A DNA stretch of 64,000 nt from positions 17,942 through 81,941 of the forward strand of contig JAFYLD010000039.1 of the NCBI GenBank assembly GCA_017537245.1. Direction: 5' to 3'. Positions 8,977 to 17,584 of this stretch are shown one piece after another (the first letter of the stretch is position 1; every line of letters begins with the position of its first letter). The notes below the pieces were generated by a model, which was given only the letters and a program-made list of their open reading frames with translations, had not been told where the DNA came from and did no database searches. The position numbers and the translations under genes were made by a program. The DNA comes from Clostridia bacterium (GTDB lineage: Bacteria; Bacillota; Clostridia; Oscillospirales; Acutalibacteraceae).

Positions 8977-10191
8977 ATGAAAAAAAGTTTTAGGCGAATT
9001 GTTTGCTTCGTGCTGTGCGTTTGTATTGCGGCTACAACTTTAACGGTTATGGCGCTCACTCAAGCAGAGCAAGATAGTTTAAAAAACGATATTGCAAATT
9101 TAAAAGCAGAGGCAAACGGAATCCAAGCCGAAATAAATAAATTAAAGGCTGAAAAGGCCGATCAGCAGATCATTCTTAATGCGATACGTAAAAAAATAAA
9201 TAATACGCAGCAACAAATTGATCGTTGTAATCAAGAAATTAGCAGGATCAATGGAATTATTGCTGAAAACAACGCTAAAATCAAAGATAAAGAAGCAGAG
9301 ATGGAAGATGACATTTTGGCTTTTAAAAAGCGTCTTAGAGCAATTTATATGAGCGGTTCTAATAGCAATTTGCAAATACTTTTAGGGGACGAAGACTTTT
9401 CTGACTTTTTACAATTGGCACAGTTATCATCTGCAATTTCTTCGCACGACAAGCGTCTTATCGAAGATATAGAAGCTGAAATTGAAGTGTTAAATGAAAT
9501 AATCGCAGAAAATGAAAAGTTGCTTGCAGAACAGGTTGAAATTAAGAAAATTATCGACGAACAACAAAAAGAGCTCGAAACGCAAGAGGCTGAGGCAGAA
9601 AAGATATATAATGATATTGCCAAAGAGCAAGCGAACCAGCAAGCTGATCTTGATGATGTTAATGCTGAAATCAAAAAGTTACAAAAGAAATTGGAAGATG
9701 ATATTGCTAAAAAGCAATACGCATCATTTATAAATCCAAACACTGGTATGCAATGGCCTGTAAGCGGATATTATACTATTTCAGCTCACTATAAGAGTAA
9801 TGACGCCGTTCATAAGGGCAGACACAATGGTATGGATATTGCAGGTGGCGGTATAGCAGGTCAACCGATACGCGCAGTGGCTGACGGTTACGTAGATCTT
9901 GTTCACAACGGTTGTAAGCATAACTATAAAAAGAGCGGTAACTGTTGTGGTAATGGCTATGGTAACTATTGCGTAGTAAACCATGGTTCACTTAAGATAA
10001 ATGGTAGCACTTCTAATTACGTTGCTTACTATGCTCACGCTTCACAAATTATTGTTAAACAAGGACAATACGTAAAGCAAGGACAGATATTAGGTTACGT
10101 TGGCACAACCGGTTGGTCAACTGGCTATCACTTGCACTTTGGTGTGCTTAAAAATGGTTCGTGGATAAATCCATATCCGTTGTTCTTCTAA
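8977..10191 (+). CDS. FtsEX-linked M23 murein hydrolase with N-terminal coiled coil (EnvC/PcsB/RipC-like)
   Basis: Secreted peptidoglycan hydrolase or hydrolase activator of 404 residues. Signal peptide (MKKSFRRIVCFVLCVC), a long coiled coil (about 25-235) rich in Glu, Lys and Gln, then an M23/LytM domain to the C-terminus. The LytM zinc motifs HNGMD (HxxxD) and YHLHFG (HxH) are complete, so it may be catalytically active itself. Between them is a Cys-containing insert (CKHNYKKSGNCCGNG) before the usual YGNY motif. The ATG at 8977 is chosen because GGAGG lies 5 bases upstream; an in-frame TTG at 8965 overlaps that site. Position directly after ftsX strongly suggests it is the hydrolase controlled by FtsEX. 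Confidence 0.9.
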   Translation: MKKSFRRIVCFVLCVCIAATTLTVMALTQAEQDSLKNDIANLKAEANGIQAEINKLKAEKADQQIILNAIRKKINNTQQQIDRCNQEISRINGIIAENNAKIKDKEAEMEDDILAFKKRLRAIYMSGSNSNLQILLGDEDFSDFLQLAQLSSAISSHDKRLIEDIEAEIEVLNEIIAENEKLLAEQVEIKKIIDEQQKELETQEAEAEKIYNDIAKEQANQQADLDDVNAEIKKLQKKLEDDIAKKQYASFINPNTGMQWPVSGYYTISAHYKSNDAVHKGRHNGMDIAGGGIAGQPIRAVADGYVDLVHNGCKHNYKKSGNCCGNGYGNYCVVNHGSLKINGSTSNYVAYYAHASQIIVKQGQYVKQGQILGYVGTTGWSTGYHLHFGVLKNGSWINPYPLFF

Positions 10192-10192
10192 T

Positions 10193-10702
10193 ATGGCACG
10201 TTTTAAAATCAACGTAGTAATTTGGTATATATTGCTCTTGGGATGGATGGGTTTTATCTTTATTATGTCGGCCCAAACGTCACAAGAATCATCGAACGTT
10301 AGCGGCGGTATTGTGTCAAAACTTATCGCCGTTTTCTATAATAAATTTGATTTATTGTCTGATGAAAAGCAGGCAGAAATTACGGGAATATTTACAGTTA
10401 TTGTAAGAAAATCCGCTCATTTTTTAGAGTATTTTGTTTTAGGTGTTTTTTCGTTGTTGTCTGCAGTATCGTATAATAAATACAGTTATAAAATCAAGGG
10501 AATATATGCTGTTGTTGTTTGTGTACTATACTCTATAAGTGACGAAATACATCAGTTTTTTGTACCGGGTAGAGCGTGCAGATTTATGGATATTTGTATA
10601 GATTCTGCGGGCAGTATTACGGCAATATTACTATTATCGTTTTTGTTTTATAAAAAAAGAAAAAAATCGGGTGAAACCAATGCAAAAAAAGAAATTAATT
10701 GA
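10193..10702 (+). CDS. VanZ-like family membrane protein
   Basis: Small polytopic protein of 169 residues with four predicted membrane helices. VanZ-family signatures are the KSAHFLEYFVLGV helix, SDEIHQFFVPGRACRFMDICID and a helical tail. VanZ homologues confer low-level teicoplanin resistance in enterococci, but most family members are uncharacterised envelope proteins. There is no vanHAX-like gene here, so resistance should not be inferred. It starts two bases after the M23 gene stop. Confidence 0.82.
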   Translation: MARFKINVVIWYILLLGWMGFIFIMSAQTSQESSNVSGGIVSKLIAVFYNKFDLLSDEKQAEITGIFTVIVRKSAHFLEYFVLGVFSLLSAVSYNKYSYKIKGIYAVVVCVLYSISDEIHQFFVPGRACRFMDICIDSAGSITAILLLSFLFYKKRKKSGETNAKKEIN

Positions 10703-11165
10703 ACAAAATTTATTGCTTTTTGAAAATTTGCAAAAGACGCAACGCGAGCTTAGTGAACTGAAAAAAGTGCTTGGTCAAAACATGGAAGAAATTAAGTCTT
10801 TGAAGGCTCAACTTGAAAATGCCAAAGAAGCGCAAAATGATGCTGAAGTAACCGAGCCGATGCGCAGATTAGAGGAAAAACTCATTGCTAATGCGACCAT
10901 AAAACCCGATATGGATTACGGCGCAAAAGTTATTGGCAAGATAGTTATTTCTGCCGCTGAATATAGTAACAAGCTGACTGCGTGTGGTACAGATAAAAAT
11001 AAGGAGTTGCTTAACCTTATTTTAGGTAAAACCGAGATTGCAAAAGCCGAGATTTTATCTGTTGTTGAAGGCGATGATACGCTCGACGTTAAATGTATGA
11101 AAATAGACCAAATCGCTGTTGAATCAATAGAATATTTCGGCAGTGTTGCGGCGCAAATAGTATAA
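10680..11165 (+). CDS. Conserved-looking unknown protein with N-terminal coiled coil
   Basis: 161 residues, not recognised. Residues about 1-65 form a Lys/Glu/Leu-rich coiled coil; the rest is a compact alpha/beta-looking domain (GAKVIGKIVISAAEYSNKL and DDTLDVKCMKIDQIAVESI). No signal peptide or membrane helix is seen. The start is placed at ATG 10680, with GGGTGA 5 bases upstream; GTG 10671 is an in-frame alternative. It overlaps the VanZ gene and ends at a strong terminator, making it the last gene of the ftsE operon. Confidence 0.65.
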   Translation: MQKKKLIEQNLLLFENLQKTQRELSELKKVLGQNMEEIKSLKAQLENAKEAQNDAEVTEPMRRLEEKLIANATIKPDMDYGAKVIGKIVISAAEYSNKLTACGTDKNKELLNLILGKTEIAKAEILSVVEGDDTLDVKCMKIDQIAVESIEYFGSVAAQIV

Positions 11166-11170
11166 TTAGA

Positions 11171-11199
11171 AGAGGTATGCACAGCATACCTCTTTTTTT
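11171..11199 (+). terminator. Intrinsic terminator
   Basis: Perfect 10-bp stem AGAGGTATGC / GCATACCTCT with a 3-base loop followed by seven T. It ends the ftsE-to-unknown operon. Confidence 0.95.
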
Positions 11200-11221
11200 G
11201 CAAAAAATCATTTTAATTTGG

Positions 11222-11250
11222 TTGACAATAATGATACGTAGCAGTATAAT
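11222..11250 (+). promoter_or_regulatory. Consensus sigma-A promoter of marR-ABC operon
   Basis: TTGACA (11222-11227), 17-base spacer and TATAAT (11245-11250): a perfect consensus promoter 40 bases before the MarR gene. Confidence 0.9.
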
Positions 11251-11253
11251 AAA

Positions 11254-11269
11254 TGTTAGTTTGCTAACA
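11254..11269. promoter_or_regulatory. Palindromic operator candidate (MarR autoregulation)
   Basis: TGTTAG-TTTG-CTAACA, perfect 6-bp arms, begins 3 bases after the -10 box and so covers the transcription start region. MarR proteins commonly repress by binding palindromes of this size over their own promoter; assignment to the adjacent regulator is inferred. Confidence 0.6.
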
Positions 11270-11289
11270 ATTATTATAGGTGGTGTTTT

Positions 11290-11730
11290 ATGAATAAAGA
11301 TAAACATCTGGGTTTTGAAATACGTACGCTAAATAATTTGGTAAAGCGTTATTTTGAACAGCAAAAACCCGAAGAATTTGATAATTCGACCGGTGTGCAT
11401 GGTTGGGCAATACGATATTTTTATGAAAATCGTGATAAAGATATTTTTCAGCGAGATTTTGAATCGCGTTTTTCTATAAGACGTTCCACTGCTACAAATA
11501 TGTTGCAACTTATGGAAAAGAATGGAATTATTCGTCGTGAAAACGTATCTTACGATGCTAGACTTAAAAAAATTGTGCTAACAGATAAAGCGATAGAAAT
11601 TCATAAAAAAGCAACTAAAAACATTGAGAAAATAGAAAAAACACTAAGAAAAGGAATAACCGAGGAAGAACTTGTATCTTTTTATACTGTTGTGGAAAAA
11701 ATAAAAGCTAATATGGAGGTAACGGAATGA
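11290..11730 (+). CDS. MarR-family transcriptional regulator
   Basis: 146-residue winged-helix regulator. The recognition-helix region FESRFSIRRSTATNMLQLMEKNGIIRR and the wing (SYDARLKKIVLT) are clear MarR features, with dimerisation helices at both ends. GGTGG lies 6 bases before the ATG. It overlaps the first ABC exporter gene by 4 bases and probably controls the exporter pair in response to a drug-like ligand, an arrangement common in Firmicutes. Confidence 0.92.
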   Translation: MNKDKHLGFEIRTLNNLVKRYFEQQKPEEFDNSTGVHGWAIRYFYENRDKDIFQRDFESRFSIRRSTATNMLQLMEKNGIIRRENVSYDARLKKIVLTDKAIEIHKKATKNIEKIEKTLRKGITEEELVSFYTVVEKIKANMEVTE

Positions 11731-13481
11731 TTAAAAAATTAGCAAAAAGCATTCGTGAATATAAGAAACCTAGTATAATCACTATGATTCTTATGGTTGG
11801 AGAAGTGCTTATAGAATGTCTTATTCCAATTATTATTGCAAATCTTGTAAACAAGATTGCCGCAAGCGAAGAAACCGGACTTGAAATGGGCTATTTACTA
11901 AAGACGGGCTTGCTACTTGTCGGTCTTGCAATTCTTTCACTTGGTTGCGGTGGTTTGGCAGCTTTTACTTGCGCTAAGGCATCTGCCGGTTTTGCAAAGA
12001 ATTTGCGACACGATTTGTTTACACGTATACAAGGATTTTCGTTTAATAATATCGATAAATTCTCGACTTCATCATTGGTAACACGACTTACAACCGACGT
12101 TAATAACGTGCAAATGTCGTATATGATGATTATACGTACCGCGATTAGAAGCCCGTTGATGTTTGTGACAGCGATCGTTATGGCTTATATAATGGGCGGC
12201 GCATTGGCAACAACGTTTGTAGTGATAGTACCTATCTTAATTTTTGGCCTTTTCTTTATCGCGCGCAAGGCTATGCCTGCTTTTCGTAGAGTATTTAAAA
12301 AGTATGATAAGCTTAACGAATCTATAGAAGAAAACGTTAGAGCAATGCGTGTAGTTAAGGGTTTTTCACGCGAGCAGTACGAAACCAAAAAGTTTACTAC
12401 AGCAGCAGGTGATATTTGCAAGGACTTTACCAAAGCCGAGCGTATAGTAGCGCTTAACGGTCCTGTTATGCAACTTTGTATGTATATCAATATGATTTTT
12501 GTGCTTATTGTTGGTTCAAATCTTACCATTAGCAGTAAGGGTGCAGATATTAACGTAGGTCAAATTTCGGCGATGCTTACTTATGGTATGCAGATACTTA
12601 TGTCGCTTATGATGCTTTCGATGATTTACGTAATGATTACAATATCGCTCGAATCAATGAAACGTATTTGCGAAGTGTTGGATGAGGAATCAAGCCTTCA
12701 TAACCCTGAAAACCCTATATATAACGTAGAAGACGGCTCTATCGAATTTAGTGACGTTGATTTCAAATATTCTCACAGAGCTGAAAAAGCTTCGTTATCG
12801 GGGGTTAATCTTACCATAAAATCGGGAATGACGGTTGGCGTTATCGGTGGTACGGGCTCGGGTAAATCATCGCTTACACAACTTATCCCTCGTCTTTATG
12901 ACGTTAGCGGCGGTTGTGTAAAAGTCGGTGGTATTGACGTTAGAGAGTACGATATCAAAACCCTACGTGATTCGGTTGCAATGGTACTACAAAAGAATCA
13001 GTTGTTCTCGGGTACAATAAAGGAAAACTTGCGTTGGGGTAACGAAAACGCTACCAATGAAGAAATGATAGAGGCATGTGTTCTAGCGCAGGCAGACGAA
13101 TTTATTAAAACTTTCCCAGACGGCTATGACACGTATATAGAGCAGGGTGGTACGAACGTATCGGGTGGTCAAAAGCAGCGTCTTTGTATTGCGCGTGCGC
13201 TTCTTAAAAAGCCAAAGATTTTGATTCTTGACGACTCTACAAGCGCGGTAGATACCAAGACCGACGCCTTTATTCGAGAAGGCTTTAAGCAGTATATTCC
13301 TGAAACTACCAAGATTATTATTGCGCAGCGTATTGCCTCTGTTAAGGATGCCGATATGATAATCGTTATGGAAAACGGCTGTGTTTCGGCTGTGGGTAAT
13401 CATGATGAACTAATGCAAAACAGCGATATTTATCGCGAGGTTTACGAACAACAGATAGGCGGAGGTGATTTTGATGAGTAA
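11727..13481 (+). CDS. Heterodimeric ABC exporter half-transporter, degenerate-site subunit
   Basis: Type IV ABC exporter subunit of 584 residues: six membrane helices (about 15-310) then a nucleotide-binding domain with Walker A GGTGSGKSS, Q-loop VLQKNQLF, signature VSGGQKQR and Walker B ILILDDSTSAVD. The catalytic Glu after Walker B is Asp (DDS where DEA is canonical), the hallmark of the degenerate half of heterodimeric exporters such as TM287/288, LmrCD and BmrCD. The H-loop His is also not in its usual form (IIIAQRIASV where AHRLS is typical), again as in degenerate subunits. Overlaps both neighbours; drug or lipid export is likely but the substrate is unknown. Confidence 0.92.
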   Translation: MIKKLAKSIREYKKPSIITMILMVGEVLIECLIPIIIANLVNKIAASEETGLEMGYLLKTGLLLVGLAILSLGCGGLAAFTCAKASAGFAKNLRHDLFTRIQGFSFNNIDKFSTSSLVTRLTTDVNNVQMSYMMIIRTAIRSPLMFVTAIVMAYIMGGALATTFVVIVPILIFGLFFIARKAMPAFRRVFKKYDKLNESIEENVRAMRVVKGFSREQYETKKFTTAAGDICKDFTKAERIVALNGPVMQLCMYINMIFVLIVGSNLTISSKGADINVGQISAMLTYGMQILMSLMMLSMIYVMITISLESMKRICEVLDEESSLHNPENPIYNVEDGSIEFSDVDFKYSHRAEKASLSGVNLTIKSGMTVGVIGGTGSGKSSLTQLIPRLYDVSGGCVKVGGIDVREYDIKTLRDSVAMVLQKNQLFSGTIKENLRWGNENATNEEMIEACVLAQADEFIKTFPDGYDTYIEQGGTNVSGGQKQRLCIARALLKKPKILILDDSTSAVDTKTDAFIREGFKQYIPETTKIIIAQRIASVKDADMIIVMENGCVSAVGNHDELMQNSDIYREVYEQQIGGGDFDE

Positions 13482-15426
13482 AGGACCAATGGGTGGCGGT
13501 CACGGTATGCCACGCGGACCTAGACCAAAGTTTAACCCAGGCACGTTTAAAAGAATTATTAAAATGCTCTTCAAATTCTATCCGGTAATGATGCCCGTAA
13601 CGATAGTGTGCATATTGTTTTCGGCGGTAACGTCGGCTATACCGGCTATCTTTCAAAAGATGGTATTTGAAGATATAGAAACCTTTGTAAAAGGCGGCGA
13701 TTGGGAGCTCGCTAAACAAACAATACTCCCCAAAATCTTTATTCTTATAGCGCTATATGTCGTGTCGATTATAACGGTAACGCTTTATAATCAGTTGATG
13801 GTGTTTATAACACAAGGATTCTTAAACAAAATGCGTTGTCACATGTTTGAAACAATGCAAACGTTGCCGATTAAATATTTTGACCAAAATAAACACGGCG
13901 ATATTATGAGCCATTACACCAACGACGTTGACACTATGCGCGAACTTATTTCTCGCTCGTTGCCATCGCTTTTGCAGGCGGTTGTAGTTGTACTAAGCGT
14001 GTTAGGTATTATGTTGTATTATAGTCTTTGGATGACTTTGGTTGTTCTTGCGGGTGTAATTTTGATGGCCTTTTTCTCTAAAAAGGTTGGTGGAGGCGCA
14101 GCAAAACACTTTATGCGTCAACAAAAGACAATAGGTAAGGCAGAAGGCTTTGTTCAAGAGATGATGAGTGGACAAAAGGTTATTAAGGTTTTTTGTCACG
14201 AAAAAGAGTGTAACGAAGAGTTTGACAAAGTAAATGACGAACTTTATAACGCAAGCTTTAGAGCGCATGGTTTTGCTAACTGTTTGGGTCCTATTATTGG
14301 TAATATGGGTAATATACTCTACGTTGTTGTTGCGACAATGGGTGGCTTGATTATACTTTCTAATATACCAAACTATTCAATTAGCGCATTGTTTGCTGGT
14401 GGAGCTACTGCGTTATCGATTGCAGTTATGGTGCCTTTCCTTAATATGTCACGCCAGTTTACCGGCAACATAAACCAGGTAACACAACAGATAAATACCG
14501 TTGTAATGGCACTTGCAGGTGCGCAACGTGTGTTTGAGGTTATTGATCAACAACCAGAAGAAGATAACGGTTACGTAACGCTTGTTAATTGCGAAATCGA
14601 TGCCGACGGTAATATTAGCGAGAGCGATAAAAGAACAGGCCATTGGGCTTGGAAACATCCGCATAGTGACGGTACGTTGACTTATGAGTTATTGCAAGGC
14701 GACGTTACAATGACCAACGTTGATTTTGGTTACGTAGCGGATAAGCTCGTGCTTCACGACGTATCGGTTTATGCGCGTCCCGGCCAAAAGGTAGCGTTTG
14801 TTGGCGCAACCGGTGCTGGTAAAACAACCATCACTAACCTTATAAATCGTTTCTATGATATTGAAGACGGCAAGATTCGTTATGACGGCATAAATATCAA
14901 CAAGATAAAGAAATCTGATTTGCGTCGCAGTTTGGGTATTGTTTTGCAAGAAACAAACCTATTTACAGGCACTGTTATGGACAATATTCGTTACGGTAGA
15001 CTAGACGCTACCGATGAAGAGTGTATAGAAGCGGCTCGTCTTGCGGGTGCTGATGACTTTATCACTCGTTTGCCACAAGGTTATGATACGCAACTTTCAA
15101 ACAATGGTTCAAACCTTTCACAAGGTCAAAGACAGTTAATTTCTATCGCTCGCGCAGCGGTAGCGGATCCACCAGTTATGATTCTTGATGAGGCAACTTC
15201 GTCAATAGATACTCGTACCGAAGCTATTGTTCAGCGCGGTATGGATAAGTTGATGGAGGGCAGAACGGTGTTTGTAATAGCGCACAGACTTTCTACTGTT
15301 ATGAATTCCGACGTCATAATGGTGCTTGATAAGGGACGTATTATTGAGCGAGGTTCACACGCTGAACTTATCGCTTTGAAGGGAACTTATTATCAACTTT
15401 ATACAGGTTCGTTTGAATTAGAATAA
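13474..15426 (+). CDS. Heterodimeric ABC exporter half-transporter, consensus-site subunit
   Basis: Partner of the preceding subunit, 650 residues. It opens with a Gly/Pro/Arg-rich cytoplasmic segment, has six membrane helices, and its nucleotide-binding domain has Walker A GATGAGKTT, Q-loop VLQETNLF, signature LSQGQRQ, Walker B VMILDEATSSID with the catalytic Glu, and the H-loop AHRLST. An extra stretch of about 60 residues between membrane and ATPase domains is typical of this subfamily. ATG 13474 is chosen because GGAGG lies 8 bases upstream; it overlaps the previous stop by 8 bases. Confidence 0.93.
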   Translation: MSKGPMGGGHGMPRGPRPKFNPGTFKRIIKMLFKFYPVMMPVTIVCILFSAVTSAIPAIFQKMVFEDIETFVKGGDWELAKQTILPKIFILIALYVVSIITVTLYNQLMVFITQGFLNKMRCHMFETMQTLPIKYFDQNKHGDIMSHYTNDVDTMRELISRSLPSLLQAVVVVLSVLGIMLYYSLWMTLVVLAGVILMAFFSKKVGGGAAKHFMRQQKTIGKAEGFVQEMMSGQKVIKVFCHEKECNEEFDKVNDELYNASFRAHGFANCLGPIIGNMGNILYVVVATMGGLIILSNIPNYSISALFAGGATALSIAVMVPFLNMSRQFTGNINQVTQQINTVVMALAGAQRVFEVIDQQPEEDNGYVTLVNCEIDADGNISESDKRTGHWAWKHPHSDGTLTYELLQGDVTMTNVDFGYVADKLVLHDVSVYARPGQKVAFVGATGAGKTTITNLINRFYDIEDGKIRYDGININKIKKSDLRRSLGIVLQETNLFTGTVMDNIRYGRLDATDEECIEAARLAGADDFITRLPQGYDTQLSNNGSNLSQGQRQLISIARAAVADPPVMILDEATSSIDTRTEAIVQRGMDKLMEGRTVFVIAHRLSTVMNSDVIMVLDKGRIIERGSHAELIALKGTYYQLYTGSFELE

Positions 15427-15432
15427 ACACAC

Positions 15433-15466
15433 AAAAAAGCAACCGATTATTTCGGTTGCTTTTTGT
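15433..15466 (+). terminator. Intrinsic terminator
   Basis: Stem AAAAAGCAACCGA / TCGGTTGCTTTTT with a short AT loop and T tail, directly after the exporter operon. Confidence 0.93.
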
Positions 15467-15497
15467 TATATATAAGATATATTTATATATAAACATA

Positions 15498-15526
15498 TTG
15501 AAAAAAGTGAAATACTATGTTATTAT
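15498..15526 (+). promoter_or_regulatory. Sigma-A promoter of recJ-rel operon
   Basis: TTGAAA (15498-15503), 17-base spacer, TATTAT (15521-15526), about 40 bases before recJ. Confidence 0.65.
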
Positions 15527-15568
15527 AAATTGAATAATTATTTTTTAATTTCAAGGTGGTGAAACGTT

Positions 15569-17584
15569 ATGTCAGCAGTGAAATGGGTTGTAGGTAATCC
15601 CGATATAGAAAAAGCAAAATTGTTAGCAGCAGAATGTGATATAGACCCGTTTGCGGCTCTTGTTGCCGTAGGTCGTGGTATTGATAACGAGGGCGAGCTA
15701 GAGTTACTTATGAGTGATGAGCCTATTTTATGTGATCCATTGGAACTTGCTGATATAAGAAAAGCTGCCGATTATATAAATGTGGCTATTCGCGATGGAG
15801 TCAAGATGGCTATTTTTGGCGATTACGATTGCGATGGTGTTGTCGCTACGTCACTATTATACGATTATCTTACAGGTCGCGGAGCCGACGTTATTGCGTA
15901 TATACCAGACCGATTTGACGAAGGTTATGGTATGAACTGCGACGCGGTAGATTTGCTTGCAAAGCAGGGTGTAGAACTAATTATAACGGTAGATAATGGT
16001 ATATCTTGCGCAAAAGAAATTGCCTATGCCAATTCTTTGAACATAAAAACTGTTGTAACCGACCATCACTTGTTGCCGGCGGTGTTACCTGATGCGGTAG
16101 CGATTGTTAATCCGCATAGAGAAGACTGCGCAAGTTCTTTTAAAGAAATTTGCGGCGCAGAGGTTGCGTTTAAGCTAGTTTGTGTGCTTGATGATAAAGA
16201 GCCAGAGCAAATGTTGTCACGTTATGCGGACATACTTGCCGTTGCAGTAATCGGTGACTCAATGCCGCTTATTAATGAAAACAGATCGATTGTCAAGGCG
16301 GGCATTAGAAAAATTAAGTCGTCATCAAATATCGGTATTTCTGCTATATTAAATATTGCGGGAATCGATAAAAATATAGTTGATGCCGGCACAATATCTT
16401 TTGGTATCACTCCGCGAATAAATGCTGCTGGACGTATGGGTAGCCCTTATCGCGCATTTGAGGCATTGACCGCCAAAAGTGTTAAAGAGGCGCTTGCGAT
16501 TGTTGCTCCAATAGATGATGATAATACTCGCAGAAAGCAGATCGAAAAAGATATTTTTAAATCTGCGGTAGAAACGATAGAAAAAGAAAAATATTATCAT
16601 AATCGAGTAATCGTGGTTTGCGGCAAGGGATGGCATTTTGGTGTTGTTGGTATAGTTGCATCGCGAATTAGTGAATTATATGGTAAGCCAGCGGTTGTAT
16701 TATCTAGCGAAAATGGCATTGCGCACGGTTCGGGTCGTAGCATGTCTGGATTTAATCTTACCGAAGCCTTAAGATATTGTAGTGATATTTTGATTAAATA
16801 CGGCGGTCACGAAATGGCGGCAGGTGCTAGTGTAAGTGAAGAAAACGTGGACTTGTTCCGCGAAAAAATAAACGAATACGCTGCAAGGGTACCCGTTGTT
16901 ATACCTACAATGGATATAGACTTTAAATTAAATCCTGCTGGTATGAGTGTTGATATGGCATTTGCCTTAAAATCACTTGAGCCGTATGGCATGGGAAATC
17001 CCAGTCCGGTGTTTGGTATATTTGAGGCTACGATCGAAAAAATTATAGAGGTAGGCGGCGGTAAACACTTAAAATTGCTTTGCAGAAAAAATGGCAACGC
17101 TTTTCAGGCTGTGTATTTTAATATGACTCTGCAACAGTTTAGTTTTGCAGCTGGAGATAAAATCGACCTAGCGATAACGCTTGATATTAATTTTTATCAA
17201 GAAAAGTATAATTTATCGATAAAAGTAAAGGACGTTAAACTGTCTGAGATTGACCAAGATAAATATTTTGACGAAAAAATCAAATACGATGATTTTATGG
17301 CAGGTAACGATACCGATTTTGCATCTATTTTGCCTGATAGACCAGAGGTAATAACAGTTTACAAAAATATAGTGTTATCACCTCAAAAGAAGGCAAGATT
17401 ACAAGAAAGTTGCGCCGAAGTAGGCTACGCTAAAACGCAGATCGCTATTGCTGCGCTATTAGAAATGGGAATAGTCGTTGAGCATAACGGAATTTTGATA
17501 TGTGACAACGACGCTCCAAAAAGTAATTTGATGAATTCAAGAACGTATAAAAAACTTTATGAAAGGGTGAATGGTTGTGAATAG
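15569..17584 (+). CDS. recJ: Single-stranded-DNA-specific exonuclease RecJ
   Basis: 5'-3' ssDNA exonuclease acting in recombination and mismatch or base-excision repair. DHH-family motifs are visible: DYDCDGVVATSLL (motif I), ITVDNGISC, VTDHH (motif III) and the DHHA1-type glycine segment AHGSGRSMSGFNL. A C-terminal OB-fold region follows, plus a further 120-residue tail with an FASILPDRPEVITVYK segment as in Firmicute RecJ. Length 671 is in the usual range. AAGGTGG is a good ribosome binding site. The 3' end overlaps rel by 14 bases. Confidence 0.95.
   Translation: MSAVKWVVGNPDIEKAKLLAAECDIDPFAALVAVGRGIDNEGELELLMSDEPILCDPLELADIRKAADYINVAIRDGVKMAIFGDYDCDGVVATSLLYDYLTGRGADVIAYIPDRFDEGYGMNCDAVDLLAKQGVELIITVDNGISCAKEIAYANSLNIKTVVTDHHLLPAVLPDAVAIVNPHREDCASSFKEICGAEVAFKLVCVLDDKEPEQMLSRYADILAVAVIGDSMPLINENRSIVKAGIRKIKSSSNIGISAILNIAGIDKNIVDAGTISFGITPRINAAGRMGSPYRAFEALTAKSVKEALAIVAPIDDDNTRRKQIEKDIFKSAVETIEKEKYYHNRVIVVCGKGWHFGVVGIVASRISELYGKPAVVLSSENGIAHGSGRSMSGFNLTEALRYCSDILIKYGGHEMAAGASVSEENVDLFREKINEYAARVPVVIPTMDIDFKLNPAGMSVDMAFALKSLEPYGMGNPSPVFGIFEATIEKIIEVGGGKHLKLLCRKNGNAFQAVYFNMTLQQFSFAAGDKIDLAITLDINFYQEKYNLSIKVKDVKLSEIDQDKYFDEKIKYDDFMAGNDTDFASILPDRPEVITVYKNIVLSPQKKARLQESCAEVGYAKTQIAIAALLEMGIVVEHNGILICDNDAPKSNLMNSRTYKKLYERVNGCE

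Noticed and set aside
9345-9743. 132-residue minus-strand frame within the coiled-coil hydrolase gene
   Set aside because: Ser/Cys/Ile-rich shadow of a Glu/Lys-rich coiled coil; no start signals.
10193-10702. Glycopeptide resistance gene
   Set aside because: VanZ-like fold only; no vanHAX or vanRS neighbours, and most family members are unrelated to resistance.
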